Origin: Waddliaceae bacterium
GTDB lineage: Bacteria; Chlamydiota; Chlamydiia; Chlamydiales; GCA-2709385
Length of the DNA stretch: 64,000 bases
Direction of reading: 5' to 3'
NCBI GenBank assembly: GCA_002709385.1
Contig: PAQS01000035.1
Coordinates: 62,001 to 126,000 of the forward strand
The position numbers and the translations under genes were made by a program. Below the pieces are notes generated by a model. That model did not search any database. It was not told where the DNA came from and was given only the letters and a program-made list of their open reading frames with translations. Shown piece by piece: positions 50,465 to 60,352 of this stretch (position 1 is its first letter; each line of letters begins with the position of its first letter).

Positions 50465-52843
50465 CTATTTTGTGAGTTTTAAGCGCCATGCATTTGCAAC
50501 AACAAAAAGGCTACTACAGATCATTGCGACGGCAGCAAAGAGTGGTGATAAAGCTCCACTGACAGCTAATACAATTCCTATGGCGTTATAAAAGAACGCC
50601 CAAAAGATGTTTTGTTTGATAATACGTCTACCGAGACGAGCTAGGGAGTGAATTTTCGGTATAATAGATAAATCATCAGAAGTTAATAAGACATCTGATA
50701 CTTGAATGGAAATATCACTTGCTGAAACGACAGACATGCTTACGTCTGCAGCTGTAAGAGCTGGGGCATCATTGATTCCGTCACCATACATACAAAGGAT
50801 TTTTCCTTCTTTTTGGCATTTTTGTATGTATTGATGTTTTTGTAGAGGTGAGCATTCTGCGTGTGCTTCTTTTATATCACAGACTTGAGCGACGTGTTGA
50901 ACGACAGCGTTGGAATCACCAGATAATAAGACGGTTTTTTTACTTGATAGAGAATGTAGAAGGGAAGGAACGCCACAACGAATCTGATCTCCCAATACAA
51001 TAATGCTTAATATGTTATCTCCTTTTGCAAAATAGACATAAGATTTCATGCCTTCATGGTGATATTGAGGGATAAGGAGATTGTTTTCTTGAAGCAGTTT
51101 CTTCGATCCGAGTAAAAACCATTCATTTTGATAGCGACCGCGAAGACCTTTACCTGCAATTTCTTCAATATATTCTAGTTCTACAGTTTTACTACTTAAT
51201 GAACGATTGATTGCATTACTAATAGGGTGAATCGATTGCTGTGATAAAGTTTTAAGAACAGCCTGTTCCTCTTGTCCTAATTGCTCGATTCCACTGATAA
51301 CGGTAAATTTTCCTTCGGTGAGTGTTCCCGTTTTATCAAATGCATGCACATCTTCTTCCCCAAGTAGGCGTAAGACTCCGCGATTTCGCACGATGCCTCC
51401 TTGCTCAGCAAGTCGATTCATGAGAAGAGACTCTGCAAGAGGGGCTGCGATGCCTATGGCACAAGGACAAGAAATAAGTAAGATAGAGAGGGTGCGTGTA
51501 ATGGCTTCTTCTGTTGTGGCTATTCCGGAAAGGAATAAAAACGAGCCTGTAGAAAAAGCTAAAAGTAAAAGAACGGGAACAAAATAGCGTACAACGGGAT
51601 CTATGGCGCGCTCGTAGTTTGTTTTTTGTCCAATATCCCTCTCCACTAGATGGAGGATACGTTGAAGTGCAGAGTCGTGGCTATTACGGTTCACTTGGTA
51701 GCGGATTTGTCCGCTGCGCACAATCGTTCCTGCTAATACTTCGCTTTTTTCTGTTTTAGAAACAGGGATAGATTCTCCTGTTAAGCAAGATTCGTCGCAA
51801 GTCCCTCTGCCATGAATTACAGTCCCATCCAGTACAATTTGTTCGCCTGTATAAGCCTCTAAAACATCGCCTTTTTCTATTTCCTTTAACAAGACAAAAG
51901 AGGCTTGTCCGTTTTCTCCCACTTTTCTTCCTTTTCGTGGAAGACTTCGCTGTAGACGATACACTGTTTCTTTTGCAGAAAACTTTGCTTTGGATTCAAT
52001 GATTTTTCCCAGAAGAACAAGGGTGATGATGACTGAAAGGGAATCGAAATAAACATGTACCTCACCACAAAATAAGCGGTAAACGGAAAGAGAGAACGCG
52101 GTGCTTACACCAATCACAACAAGGCTTTCCATTCCTAAAAGGCCAAAACGCAAACTGTTCCAAAACCGTTTCCATATTCCCGACATAGAATAGCTTACAA
52201 CAGGAAGAGAAGCCCCAAATGAGAGCCAAGCAAAAAGCTCACTAAGCCCCGCATCATGGCGAAAGTAGCTCGCATAGATGGGGTAAGAGAACATCATGAT
52301 ATTTACTGTACAAAAAGCAGCAATACTAAAACGAAACCATAAATTTTTACTCACAGCTCGATGTGAAGCTTGATCTAAGGTATGTGCTTGATAACCCAGG
52401 CTTTGAATAAGTTTTAGTATTTGTTCTTTTCCAATATAGCGAGGGGCAAACTCAATAGAGGCAAGGTCGGTAGCATAGTCTATGACACAAAGACGAACTC
52501 CTTTTTGCTGAAGTAAAACTAAGCGAATGATTTCAGCACATGAAGGGCACCACATTTCTTCGATTTCAAGATGAAGCTTTTGTAGTTCATCTTTCTCAAA
52601 GCTTGGCTGTTTTTGTCTAAGCTCTTCTAAAAGACTAGGGTTAGAAATTAACCCTGACTCTACTGCTTGACGAAAGACAGGATGTTCTTCGAATTTGTTG
52701 AGAGAGCCTTGAGCTGACAATATTTTATAGACAGCATGGCAACCAGGACAACAGAAGGCATACTCCTCTTCACGGATAGGATGCTCTGATAATTCAAGGC
52801 TACATAAAGTACATGATTCCGCTACCGGAGCTCCTACCGTCAT
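50465..52843 (-). CDS. P1B-type heavy-metal (copper) ATPase, CcoI/FixI-like
   Basis: 792 residues. N-terminus with two cysteine clusters (CTLC and FCCPGCHAVY, about 11-39) then an HMA domain with MWCPSCAE (about 97-104): the layout of FixI/CcoI pumps that supply copper to cytochrome cbb3 oxidase. The membrane core has the metal-path motif CPC at about 459-461 (SCPCAIG), the phosphorylated D503 in DKTGTLTEG, and the hinge MYGDGINDAPAL. TGES appears as LTGESIP at about 354. AGAGGAA precedes the ATG. It is 8 bp behind kbl, so both are probably one transcript. Copper export is the family role; oxidase assembly is inferred. Confidence 0.92.
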   Translation of the reverse strand: MTVGAPVAESCTLCSLELSEHPIREEEYAFCCPGCHAVYKILSAQGSLNKFEEHPVFRQAVESGLISNPSLLEELRQKQPSFEKDELQKLHLEIEEMWCPSCAEIIRLVLLQQKGVRLCVIDYATDLASIEFAPRYIGKEQILKLIQSLGYQAHTLDQASHRAVSKNLWFRFSIAAFCTVNIMMFSYPIYASYFRHDAGLSELFAWLSFGASLPVVSYSMSGIWKRFWNSLRFGLLGMESLVVIGVSTAFSLSVYRLFCGEVHVYFDSLSVIITLVLLGKIIESKAKFSAKETVYRLQRSLPRKGRKVGENGQASFVLLKEIEKGDVLEAYTGEQIVLDGTVIHGRGTCDESCLTGESIPVSKTEKSEVLAGTIVRSGQIRYQVNRNSHDSALQRILHLVERDIGQKTNYERAIDPVVRYFVPVLLLLAFSTGSFLFLSGIATTEEAITRTLSILLISCPCAIGIAAPLAESLLMNRLAEQGGIVRNRGVLRLLGEEDVHAFDKTGTLTEGKFTVISGIEQLGQEEQAVLKTLSQQSIHPISNAINRSLSSKTVELEYIEEIAGKGLRGRYQNEWFLLGSKKLLQENNLLIPQYHHEGMKSYVYFAKGDNILSIIVLGDQIRCGVPSLLHSLSSKKTVLLSGDSNAVVQHVAQVCDIKEAHAECSPLQKHQYIQKCQKEGKILCMYGDGINDAPALTAADVSMSVVSASDISIQVSDVLLTSDDLSIIPKIHSLARLGRRIIKQNIFWAFFYNAIGIVLAVSGALSPLFAAVAMICSSLFVVANAWRLKLTK

Positions 52844-52851
52844 TATTTCCT

Positions 52852-54048
52852 CTATACTGAATGAAGGATTCCTAATTTGCGTCCGACAGTCTCAAATGCA
52901 TGAATGGCATGATCTAAGTCTTCCCGACTATGAGCAGCAGACATCTGTGTACGTATTCTTGCTTGTCCTTTTGGGACAACTGGATAAGAAAACCCAATTA
53001 CATAGACACCTTCTTCCAGCATCAGATCTGCAAACTCTTGTGCTAGTTTAGCATCGCCAAGCATAACAGGAATAATAGCATGATCACCAGGGACAAGATC
53101 AAATCCGAGAGCTTCCATTTTTTTGCGGAAATACTGAGAGTTATTTTGTACTTTTTCTCTTAGGTCTTTGCCTGAAGCGAGAAGCTCCAAAGCTTTTAAG
53201 GTAGCTCCTACTACAAATGGTGCGAGTGAGTTAGAGAAAAGGTAAGGACGAGAACGTTGTCGTAACCAATCAATCAGTACTGCAGGGCCAGAGGTGTACC
53301 CTCCAGAAGCACCGCCTAAAGCTTTTCCAAAAGTACCTGTTAAAATATGGACGCGTTCAGATACACCACAGTATTCAGGAGTGCCCCTTCCATTTTCCCC
53401 AACAAAACCGACTGCATGGGAGTCATCGACCACAAGAAGAGCATCATATTTTTCTGCTAAGTCACAAATCTTCTCTAAATTTGCATAAATCCCATCCATA
53501 GAAAAAACCCCGTCAGTCACAATCAATCGATAACGAGCATCTTGAGTTTCTTGAAGCGCTTTTTCTAGCTCATCCATTTTATTGTTGGCATAACGATAGC
53601 GCTTCGCCTTACAAAGACGAATGCCATCGATAATACTAGCATGATTCAAAGCATCACTGATGATGGCGTCTTCAGCTCCCAATAAGGTTTCAAAAAGACC
53701 GCCGTTGGCATCAAAACAACTCGAGTACAAAATGCTATCTTCTGTACCCAAAAATGCTGACAAACGCTTTTCTAATTCACAGTGTTGATCTTGCGTACCA
53801 CAGATAAAACGTACGGAGGAAAGACCAAATCCATAGCGATCAAGAGCTTTCTTTGCAGCTTCAATAAGTAATGGATGATCAGATAAACCAAGGTAATTAT
53901 TCGAACAAAAGTTCAGTACTTTTGAACCATTTTCAAGATCAATGGAAGACTTTTGAGCTGAACTCAGAATTCTTTCAGATTTATATAAACCACTTTCCTT
54001 AAGATCAACGATTTGCTTCTCTAAATCGGCTAGAATTTTTTCAGACAT
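52852..54048 (-). CDS. kbl: Glycine C-acetyltransferase (2-amino-3-ketobutyrate CoA ligase)
   Basis: PLP enzyme of the alpha-oxoamine synthase family that turns 2-amino-3-ketobutyrate plus CoA into glycine and acetyl-CoA, the step after threonine dehydrogenase. 398 residues. Marks: [13 protein letters not shown] near the start, [30 protein letters not shown] (PLP-ring Asp and His) and the Schiff-base lysine in [18 protein letters not shown] precedes the ATG. Its partner tdh lies far to the left on the other strand, so the pair is not an operon here. Confidence 0.93.
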   Translation of the reverse strand: MSEKILADLEKQIVDLKESGLYKSERILSSAQKSSIDLENGSKVLNFCSNNYLGLSDHPLLIEAAKKALDRYGFGLSSVRFICGTQDQHCELEKRLSAFLGTEDSILYSSCFDANGGLFETLLGAEDAIISDALNHASIIDGIRLCKAKRYRYANNKMDELEKALQETQDARYRLIVTDGVFSMDGIYANLEKICDLAEKYDALLVVDDSHAVGFVGENGRGTPEYCGVSERVHILTGTFGKALGGASGGYTSGPAVLIDWLRQRSRPYLFSNSLAPFVVGATLKALELLASGKDLREKVQNNSQYFRKKMEALGFDLVPGDHAIIPVMLGDAKLAQEFADLMLEEGVYVIGFSYPVVPKGQARIRTQMSAAHSREDLDHAIHAFETVGRKLGILHSV

Positions 54049-54265
54049 CAGCTGCCTCCCTTTGAAAGGAATATACTAAGCGCCAACGAGTTTTTTTGAA
54101 AGTTTCAGGTTTTTAAATGCGCTGATTATTTAATAAAGATATTAATAATGGTTTTTATTAAACAAAGTGACGCAGTTGTTTAAAAATAAAATAAAATAAA
54201 AAATAAAAATAATTTTTTATTTGATAAAATAGAACTATGGTTTTTATATTTTTGGTGACTTGGTT

Positions 54266-56386
54266 ATGTCGGAAAGCGAAAAAAAAGAGCTTGATTTAAG
54301 TTCTGTGTCCAGCGATTTGCTGTACTGGTCGTTATCTGATAATGGAAAATCATTAACTACTAGCTCTCATAGAGCTAGTAGTGTTCTTTTTTACAGTAAA
54401 AGTGCAAAAATCGCTTTTCTGCTTATGCAATTTATAAGTACTTTGAATTCAGAGTGTCTTAGTGAATTGGATATTAGTCACTTAAGAAAACTCCGCATCA
54501 AAGCGCGAAAATTTGCATTGGAATCTGAAAAAGTTTGGCGAAGTAGTTCTTTTTCTTTTTTTCGTCGCTTGTTTGAGCATTGTTCTGGGGATTCTGATTA
54601 TTTTTCAGGTTTTGTTTTTGATATTGATGCAGTGGAAAAAAAGTTAGATGATTTAGAGTCTTCACTTCGTGCCCATCAAATCCATCGTTTACAGCAATTG
54701 ATTAGTGAATTGGATCTAGCACCATTCATTGTAAAAGAGTTTGCTGTGCGCATTGGAACAGGTTCATCCGATTTATCTACTCAAGAGTTGATGGAAAATC
54801 TGAGTTGTTCTTCTCGTAAAAAGCTAATTTCTAGATTTTTAGCATTACAATTCCTTGAGAAAGTATCCGGTGATGATTGTGACTTGCGCAGTTTTTCAGT
54901 AAGTGAGTGGCAAGAGTTGTTTAGCACAGCTAACTGGGGAATTATGGCTGTTGTTGATCGATTCCGCGAGCTCTGTAGCTTGAATGAACAGATTCTCTTG
55001 AATGAAGTGCGTAAGCTCTATCAAAAGTACCTTTCTGAACAGCAATATATTGATTGGAAAGGGTTTATATTTAGTGCATCAGGATTAGGTAAAATCATTG
55101 ATTGTGAGTTACTTGAAAAGGATCGTTTAGAGCAAAAAATTCTTCAGTTGAGTTTTGAGGTAGGACTTTTAAAAGAAGATGTCGATCAAATCTGTCAAGA
55201 CCGTTATGTGAGCTCTCTAGATACTTTAGCACCACATCTTTGTTATGAATTCAAGAGCTGGCTTGATAAATGTGCAGTAATGCTCAATTGCATTAATAAG
55301 AAGACGCTTTCAGATTTAGAATCTTACTGTAGAGATATGTGGGATGAGGATTTGTTATTGTTGTCAGATGATAAATTAGGACATTATTTAGCTTTGATGA
55401 CAGTTGAGCCTCGTCTTTTAGAATTGGCTCATCTTTGTGGGTACGCGAAATCAGATCTTAAAGAACAAATGCGTATTTTTTATTCAGATGATGAAGTGCG
55501 TTTTTGGAGTTTTGATCAATATCAAAGGTTTTTGCGTTGGTATGAAGCAATGTATTGTTCTTGGCTTGAAGGGAAGCGTTGTAATTTGAGTAGAGAGCAG
55601 TTCCAAGTAGCAGCTATTTACCAAGGTTCATGCGCACATCTTGTGCAAGTTACTGTTGATCAGTGGAAGTCTATTCAAGATTTAATGGTGTTTTGGAGGG
55701 GGATCACATCCTCTTGGGCTTCTTTTTCTTATACTCGAGGATCTATCGAAGATTTGTTAGAGCTTCGTTATGGTTTCCATGAGTTTTATAAGTTACATGA
55801 TAAAGAGCTTGATGATTTTGTGCTCTGGTCTTCGTCTTTGCAAAAATTGGAAGAGTTACGTTCTGAAACTAATGTAGGTATTGAAGAACTTCGTCAATTA
55901 TCTCAGGAGAGGTATGGCTCTTTGGGAAGAGAGCTAAGTTGTTTACGTCATTTAAGTGGGATGGAATGTAATGACCTTTACCAGTGGTGTTCATTTGCAC
56001 CAAAGATAAAAGATCTTTCTGAGCTTTGTGGTCACAAACGAGAAGAATTGGATGAAGTGATACGGATATGGGATGAGTCACGAGGAGGAGAGGGAGCTTC
56101 TTTTCGTCTTTTACCAGGAAATAAAATTCCTCATTTTTATGAGTGGTATTTTGAGTTATCACTTTTATTTGATGCCTTATTGACTCATCTGGATGGTCAA
56201 GAAGCATTCGCAAAACTTATTGGGTATTCAGGCACTCAATACACGCCAGAAATTTTACTACAGTACTATAGTCAAGATACTTACGGTTTATCTTTGTATG
56301 CCATCAGTAAGGAAGAATTTCCGAAAAATCTCTGGTGGGGAAGTAAGAAGGGAAGCGAAAAACCATTGTGGGCAAAACAGTGGTAG
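54266..56386 (+). CDS. Large helical protein with internal repeats, gene 1 of 2
   Basis: 706 residues from ATG 54266, with GGTGACTTGG upstream; the earlier TTG is less likely. Not recognised. Helical, Trp/Tyr/Cys-rich, no signal peptide or membrane helix. A loose unit of roughly 120-140 residues recurs, with a 'L-x-x-L-C-G-x-x-[KR]-x-[DE]-L' step (LAHLCGYAKSDLKEQ at about 395; LSELCGHKREELDEV at about 590) followed by an F-x-x-W-Y stretch (FLRWYEAMYCSW; FYEWYFELSLLF). Upstream DNA is extremely A/T-rich (54120-54240). It is followed after 14 bp by a gene of the same style, forming an operon. Candidate secreted or structural protein; inferred only. Confidence 0.6.
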   Translation: MSESEKKELDLSSVSSDLLYWSLSDNGKSLTTSSHRASSVLFYSKSAKIAFLLMQFISTLNSECLSELDISHLRKLRIKARKFALESEKVWRSSSFSFFRRLFEHCSGDSDYFSGFVFDIDAVEKKLDDLESSLRAHQIHRLQQLISELDLAPFIVKEFAVRIGTGSSDLSTQELMENLSCSSRKKLISRFLALQFLEKVSGDDCDLRSFSVSEWQELFSTANWGIMAVVDRFRELCSLNEQILLNEVRKLYQKYLSEQQYIDWKGFIFSASGLGKIIDCELLEKDRLEQKILQLSFEVGLLKEDVDQICQDRYVSSLDTLAPHLCYEFKSWLDKCAVMLNCINKKTLSDLESYCRDMWDEDLLLLSDDKLGHYLALMTVEPRLLELAHLCGYAKSDLKEQMRIFYSDDEVRFWSFDQYQRFLRWYEAMYCSWLEGKRCNLSREQFQVAAIYQGSCAHLVQVTVDQWKSIQDLMVFWRGITSSWASFSYTRGSIEDLLELRYGFHEFYKLHDKELDDFVLWSSSLQKLEELRSETNVGIEELRQLSQERYGSLGRELSCLRHLSGMECNDLYQWCSFAPKIKDLSELCGHKREELDEVIRIWDESRGGEGASFRLLPGNKIPHFYEWYFELSLLFDALLTHLDGQEAFAKLIGYSGTQYTPEILLQYYSQDTYGLSLYAISKEEFPKNLWWGSKKGSEKPLWAKQW

Positions 56387-56400
56387 TGGGGGAAGAAAAA

Positions 56401-57873
56401 ATGTCAGATCATGAGAGAGACTTACTTCGAGATCTTGCAAGTTCAAATTCTTGGATAGCCTATGACTCTCAAAATGAACGCTTACATGCAATTGAGCGTC
56501 CTTCTTGGTGGCAGCGTGCTTTTGGGAAGATCAATAGATCTATAGAACTACGTTTATCTGTTATAGACCCTTCTTTGGCAAGTTTTTTACGAAAGATCAA
56601 TGTTGAAGATCTCAGTATTCGAGAGATGCAGTATTTGGATAAATTGGATAAAAAACTTCAAATGATTCGTGAAAAGTCAGAGAAAAGAGGGCAAGGTCTT
56701 TTGAGAAAAAAAAGCTCTAAAGAATTTCTTCCACGGTCCCGTGTTTTATTGGCAGAAATATTATACCAGATTCAAACTCGTCAAATTTTAGAAATGGATA
56801 AAATTTATACAACACTTCATTTGGAAAGAGGTGTTCAGTTAGAGGATTTTGGCAAAGGACCACATGAAATTTTAACTGTTTCTGAGCGTGCCTCGACATT
56901 GCAGTTTTATCGTTTTGTTCAAAGTGTCGCAAAGCTGTGTCCTAGTCTAAATTTAATGGTATATCGCCAGCAAGATTGGAAGAGTTTACAAGAACAAGTT
57001 ACAGAAAAACAGCTTTTAGAAATCAATGAGAAGTTACTTGTCTGTTCTTGGTCTCTTAGAAATTCTGTTTGCCAACAAGTACTTGCGGAGGCCGCGGAGT
57101 TAGTAGAGGCGGATAAGGTATCCATATCTTTTATCCCAGAATATTTAGAAAAAGTTTCAGAATCGTTATCTCTTGCTTCTTCTCAGAAAGAAAAACAAAT
57201 TCAAGAGCTTCTTGAATTTGCAGGGAAATTGGGAGAGGATTATGACCCTCGTCCGATTTTAGGTTCAGTATTAGGCGTTGTAGGCTTTCAAAGTTTGAAC
57301 GATTTGCCTTGTGAATTAATTGCAGAGCTATTGAATTACTATCGTGCTGTTACGCAGCTTTTTGAAAGTGCTCGTAGCGTGGGAGATACTGCGTCTAGTT
57401 TAAATCTCCTCGTTAAAGAACGAACAGGAGTGCCTTGCCTTCCATGGCTTCCTAAAAACGAATTTGACGAATTCCGCTATTGGTATTCATGGTATGTGGA
57501 AGTATGGCAAATTTATGTTAAAGAGCCCTCTGGCCCTGTTAAAAGTGTACTAAGTGTTATAGATGAAACCGCAATTGCGCGCTACGATATGCCTTTAGTG
57601 GAGTTATCAGACGAAGATATGGAAGATTTTGCATTATGGGCTTCTACATATCAGAGTTTTAAGGCTTATCTCTCTCGTAATCCTGATGATTTAGCGGCAG
57701 CAGTTCAGTTTGCCCAGCAGCGTTATCGTAGAATTACAACTGCAGAAGAAGAAAAAAATCATCTAGATTATTTTATGTCTTTGTTGCCTTTATTGACAGG
57801 AGATGAATTTCGTGCATTTTTCCAACTTCTTCAACAAACATTGGGAAGTAGCCTAGAAGACGAAGTAGTTTGA
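56401..57873 (+). CDS. Large helical protein, gene 2 of 2
   Basis: 490 residues from ATG 56401, with GGGGGAAG just before; an upstream ATG at 56368 overlaps the previous gene and has no such site. Helical and charged. It shares the style of gene 1, including an F-x-x-W-Y element (EFRYWYSWYVEVWQIY, about 364-380) and a D-F-x-L-W-A-S element (DFALWASTYQSF) like DFVLWSSSLQKL in gene 1, so the two are probably distant paralogues. N-terminal part has basic stretches (QGLLRKKSSKEFLPRSR). No family recognised. Confidence 0.6.
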   Translation: MSDHERDLLRDLASSNSWIAYDSQNERLHAIERPSWWQRAFGKINRSIELRLSVIDPSLASFLRKINVEDLSIREMQYLDKLDKKLQMIREKSEKRGQGLLRKKSSKEFLPRSRVLLAEILYQIQTRQILEMDKIYTTLHLERGVQLEDFGKGPHEILTVSERASTLQFYRFVQSVAKLCPSLNLMVYRQQDWKSLQEQVTEKQLLEINEKLLVCSWSLRNSVCQQVLAEAAELVEADKVSISFIPEYLEKVSESLSLASSQKEKQIQELLEFAGKLGEDYDPRPILGSVLGVVGFQSLNDLPCELIAELLNYYRAVTQLFESARSVGDTASSLNLLVKERTGVPCLPWLPKNEFDEFRYWYSWYVEVWQIYVKEPSGPVKSVLSVIDETAIARYDMPLVELSDEDMEDFALWASTYQSFKAYLSRNPDDLAAAVQFAQQRYRRITTAEEEKNHLDYFMSLLPLLTGDEFRAFFQLLQQTLGSSLEDEVV

Positions 57874-57946
57874 TTCTTCGTTGAGGATAAAAAATAACTT
57901 ACTATACTGATGTTCACCTTAAGATGAATCACGTAGAGGACTCAGT

Positions 57947-58948
57947 ATGCAGATCAATCAGGTAGACAATGCCGTATTTAATATCTGTTGTTGTCAATTC
58001 AAAGAAAAAGCCCTCAGCTTTGTAGAAAAGGTCGTTTATACAGTTTCAAGACTTTACTTATCATTTTTTCCTCGTTCAGAAAAAGAGACAAATCTTGTGC
58101 AAGATGTCTTAAGTGGTAATTTTGATCGTGTTTGGAGCAAGATTGAAAAGGGAGCAAATATAGAGTTTCTTGATGGAAATGGTTACACACCTTTGCTTGC
58201 AGCAATTGATCAGGATTACCTAGAGTTTGCAGAAAAGCTCTTAGAAAATGGTGCAGAAGTAAATCATGAAAATCAATGGGGAACTTCTCCACTCTTGAAA
58301 ACCGTAGAGAAAGCATATGATTACTTCGTGAGTGTTTTATTAGAAAAAGGTGCCTGTGTGAATCACCAAGATCAAAGAGGTCGAACAGCTTTGATCATAG
58401 CAACAGAAAAAGGTTGTATCGACACCTGTGTAAAATTGATTGAGAATGGCGCGAGAATCAATCAAGTGGATAAAAATGGACAAAGCGCTTTAATGCGAGC
58501 GATATTATACGGTCAGGAGGAAATTGCAAAAAAACTAATTGATCTAGGCGCATCAATACATCAAGTAGATGCCAATGGCAATAATGTGCTCATGTTGTCT
58601 TTACAACATTGTAATTTGGATTTTTTTAAAGACTTAGTGGAAGCTGGGGCTGATGTGACACATACAGATCATCAAGGTCGCTCGGTTCTTTTAAAAGCTG
58701 TAAGTAAAAATTCAATCGAGCATACACGCCTTCTTTTACAAGCTGGAGCTGATGTAAATGAGGTAGATAATTTTGGTGTGAGCCCTTTAATGCGCTCAAT
58801 TTGTCAGGAAAATATAGATATTTCTCGTGAATTGATTCAAAAAGGTGCAAATGTTCAAGCTTTAGATCGCGATGGAAATACGATGTTTGCTTTGGCTTTG
58901 AAACACGGCCAAGAAGCTTTGCTAAAGGAATTAGAAGAAGAAAATTAA
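57947..58948 (+). CDS. Ankyrin-repeat protein, + strand
   Basis: 333 residues. After an N-terminal part with CCC (VFNICCCQFKEKA, about 10-22), about eight ankyrin repeats fill residues 70-330. Typical units: NGYTPLLAAIDQDYLEFAEK, RGRTALIIATEKGCIDTCVK, NGQSALMRAILYGQEEIAKK and DGNTMFALALKHGQEALLKE, each separated by LLENGAEVNH-like turns. Such proteins usually bind host proteins in intracellular bacteria. AGAGGAC precedes the ATG. It is not closely similar to the convergent ankyrin operon, lacking its shared N-terminal block. A palindromic element starts 3 bp behind the stop. Confidence 0.92.
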   Translation: MQINQVDNAVFNICCCQFKEKALSFVEKVVYTVSRLYLSFFPRSEKETNLVQDVLSGNFDRVWSKIEKGANIEFLDGNGYTPLLAAIDQDYLEFAEKLLENGAEVNHENQWGTSPLLKTVEKAYDYFVSVLLEKGACVNHQDQRGRTALIIATEKGCIDTCVKLIENGARINQVDKNGQSALMRAILYGQEEIAKKLIDLGASIHQVDANGNNVLMLSLQHCNLDFFKDLVEAGADVTHTDHQGRSVLLKAVSKNSIEHTRLLLQAGADVNEVDNFGVSPLMRSICQENIDISRELIQKGANVQALDRDGNTMFALALKHGQEALLKELEEEN

Positions 58949-58950
58949 GA

Positions 58951-59009
58951 CCTCCAATGGCTACTTAATCTGCGCTTCCAGTGTGTTAGATTAGGTAGCT
59001 ATTGTGGAG
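58951..59009. repeat. Palindromic element, copy D, overlapping a gene end
   Basis: 59 bp: left end CCTCCAATGGCTACTTAATC, core GCGCTTCCAGTGTGTTAGAT, right end TTAGGTAGCTATTGTGGAG. The ends are inverted copies and could fold into one long hairpin. It begins 3 bp behind the + strand ankyrin stop. Its right arm contains the stop codon and last codons (STIAT) of the minus-strand ankyrin gene. Confidence 0.85.
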
Positions 59010-60343
59010 ACTGGTAACTCATCTAGTGGAAAGTATACCCGGTAATATTGTCGTTTTTCAGGTAAGGTTCTTGAAATAAGTGACACAGGAAGTTTCCCAA
59101 GAAAAAAGAGTTTAGAGTGGATATAGCTAGCTCTTTTGCTTTGATAGGGTAATTGCAGTTTTGCACCTGCTTTTCGAAGGATTTTCCACATACGAGACTT
59201 TCCTCTTAATTGTTCTCCTACTAGGCAAAGAGGACTTTTATTTTCATGGTTTAAAAGATTAGGGTTTGCTTCGTATTTAAGATAATGTTTTATTCTCAAT
59301 GAGTTATCAACGGCCATGGTAAGGTAGTGAAGAGGTGCGTTTCCGTAGTGATCAATCGCGTTAGGGTCCGCTCCTTTTTCCAGTAAAATGGATTCAATTT
59401 TTCCTACTGGTCTAACCGTGATTAGAGTACTTAACTCTGTAGATGTTGAAGGATCATCATCATCTGGTTCTACCTCGTATTTATTCCAGTTTTTTGCCGC
59501 AAGAGTGAGAGGGCTTTCTCCTCTAAAAGTCCTAGTTTCGATGTGTGCTCCATAATCAAGCAATTTTTTTGTCATACTGTAATCATCACGCAATACAAAA
59601 TGATGGAGAGCTGTGAGTCCTTTTTTATCTCTATGGTCAATATCACATCCAGATCGCATGAGGATGGAGGCAGCTATTTTATTGTTTACTTGAACAGCAA
59701 TATCGAAAGGGCTTTGTTTCAAAGAGTTTAGAGCCTCACGATCGGCTCCTTCTTCTAGTAGGGCGTTAATGAGCTTTTTTTTCCCTTGGAAAGCAGCAAG
59801 ATGGAGGGGGGTATTATTATCGATGTTTTTTTGATTAATTTTACAGCCAGATTGTGCCAGGAGGTGAATAAAGTCGATTCGTTCAAGAATAGTTGCTAGG
59901 TGGAGAGGCGTATTTCCTATACCATCTTTTTCGTTGAGATCTTGATGATTCTGAACGACACTGTTAAAAGTATCAAAATCTAAGTCTTTAATTTGTATAA
60001 TTTGATGAAGTATATGAGCTTGGGTTTGCCGACCGATTTGTTTTTGTAGGCAATACCACTCTGCAAGAAGAGGTAAGTTGCTTGCTTCTTCATTTTGATC
60101 CAGCTTTTCTAGATAAATTCCAGCAGCATTGGCAGCTTCAATTCTTCTACGAGCGAGCTGCTGAATGTGATCCATGTAGTTTCCGGGCCACCAATGGTAT
60201 CTATGGTAGCCATTTCTTTTGGCAAAGTCACGAATAAGGTCAGATTGAGGATCAAGTCTAGCATAAAAATCTTGTGCTTGCTGACAGTTTACAGGAGCTT
60301 CAGCATGGAATAGTTCAGCTAAATCTGTATTTACATGACTCAT
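58991..60343 (-). CDS. Ankyrin-repeat protein, third gene of the ankyrin operon
   Basis: 450 residues. A helical N-terminal block of about 130 residues shared with the two upstream genes (here NLPLLAEWYCLQKQIGRQTQ) is followed by ankyrin repeats from about 138 (GIGNTPLHLATILERIDFIH; DNNTPLHLAAFQGKKKLINA; KGLTALHHFVLRDDYSMTKK; YGNAPLHYLTMAV). The C-terminal 60 residues are basic (RKAGAKLQLPYQSKRASYIH) and end within a palindromic repeat that provides the stop. It starts 9 bp behind the previous gene, so the three are one operon. Host-protein binding is the likely but unproven role. Confidence 0.9.
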   Translation of the reverse strand: MSHVNTDLAELFHAEAPVNCQQAQDFYARLDPQSDLIRDFAKRNGYHRYHWWPGNYMDHIQQLARRRIEAANAAGIYLEKLDQNEEASNLPLLAEWYCLQKQIGRQTQAHILHQIIQIKDLDFDTFNSVVQNHQDLNEKDGIGNTPLHLATILERIDFIHLLAQSGCKINQKNIDNNTPLHLAAFQGKKKLINALLEEGADREALNSLKQSPFDIAVQVNNKIAASILMRSGCDIDHRDKKGLTALHHFVLRDDYSMTKKLLDYGAHIETRTFRGESPLTLAAKNWNKYEVEPDDDDPSTSTELSTLITVRPVGKIESILLEKGADPNAIDHYGNAPLHYLTMAVDNSLRIKHYLKYEANPNLLNHENKSPLCLVGEQLRGKSRMWKILRKAGAKLQLPYQSKRASYIHSKLFFLGKLPVSLISRTLPEKRQYYRVYFPLDELPVSTIAT

Positions 60344-60352
60344 AGCATATCT

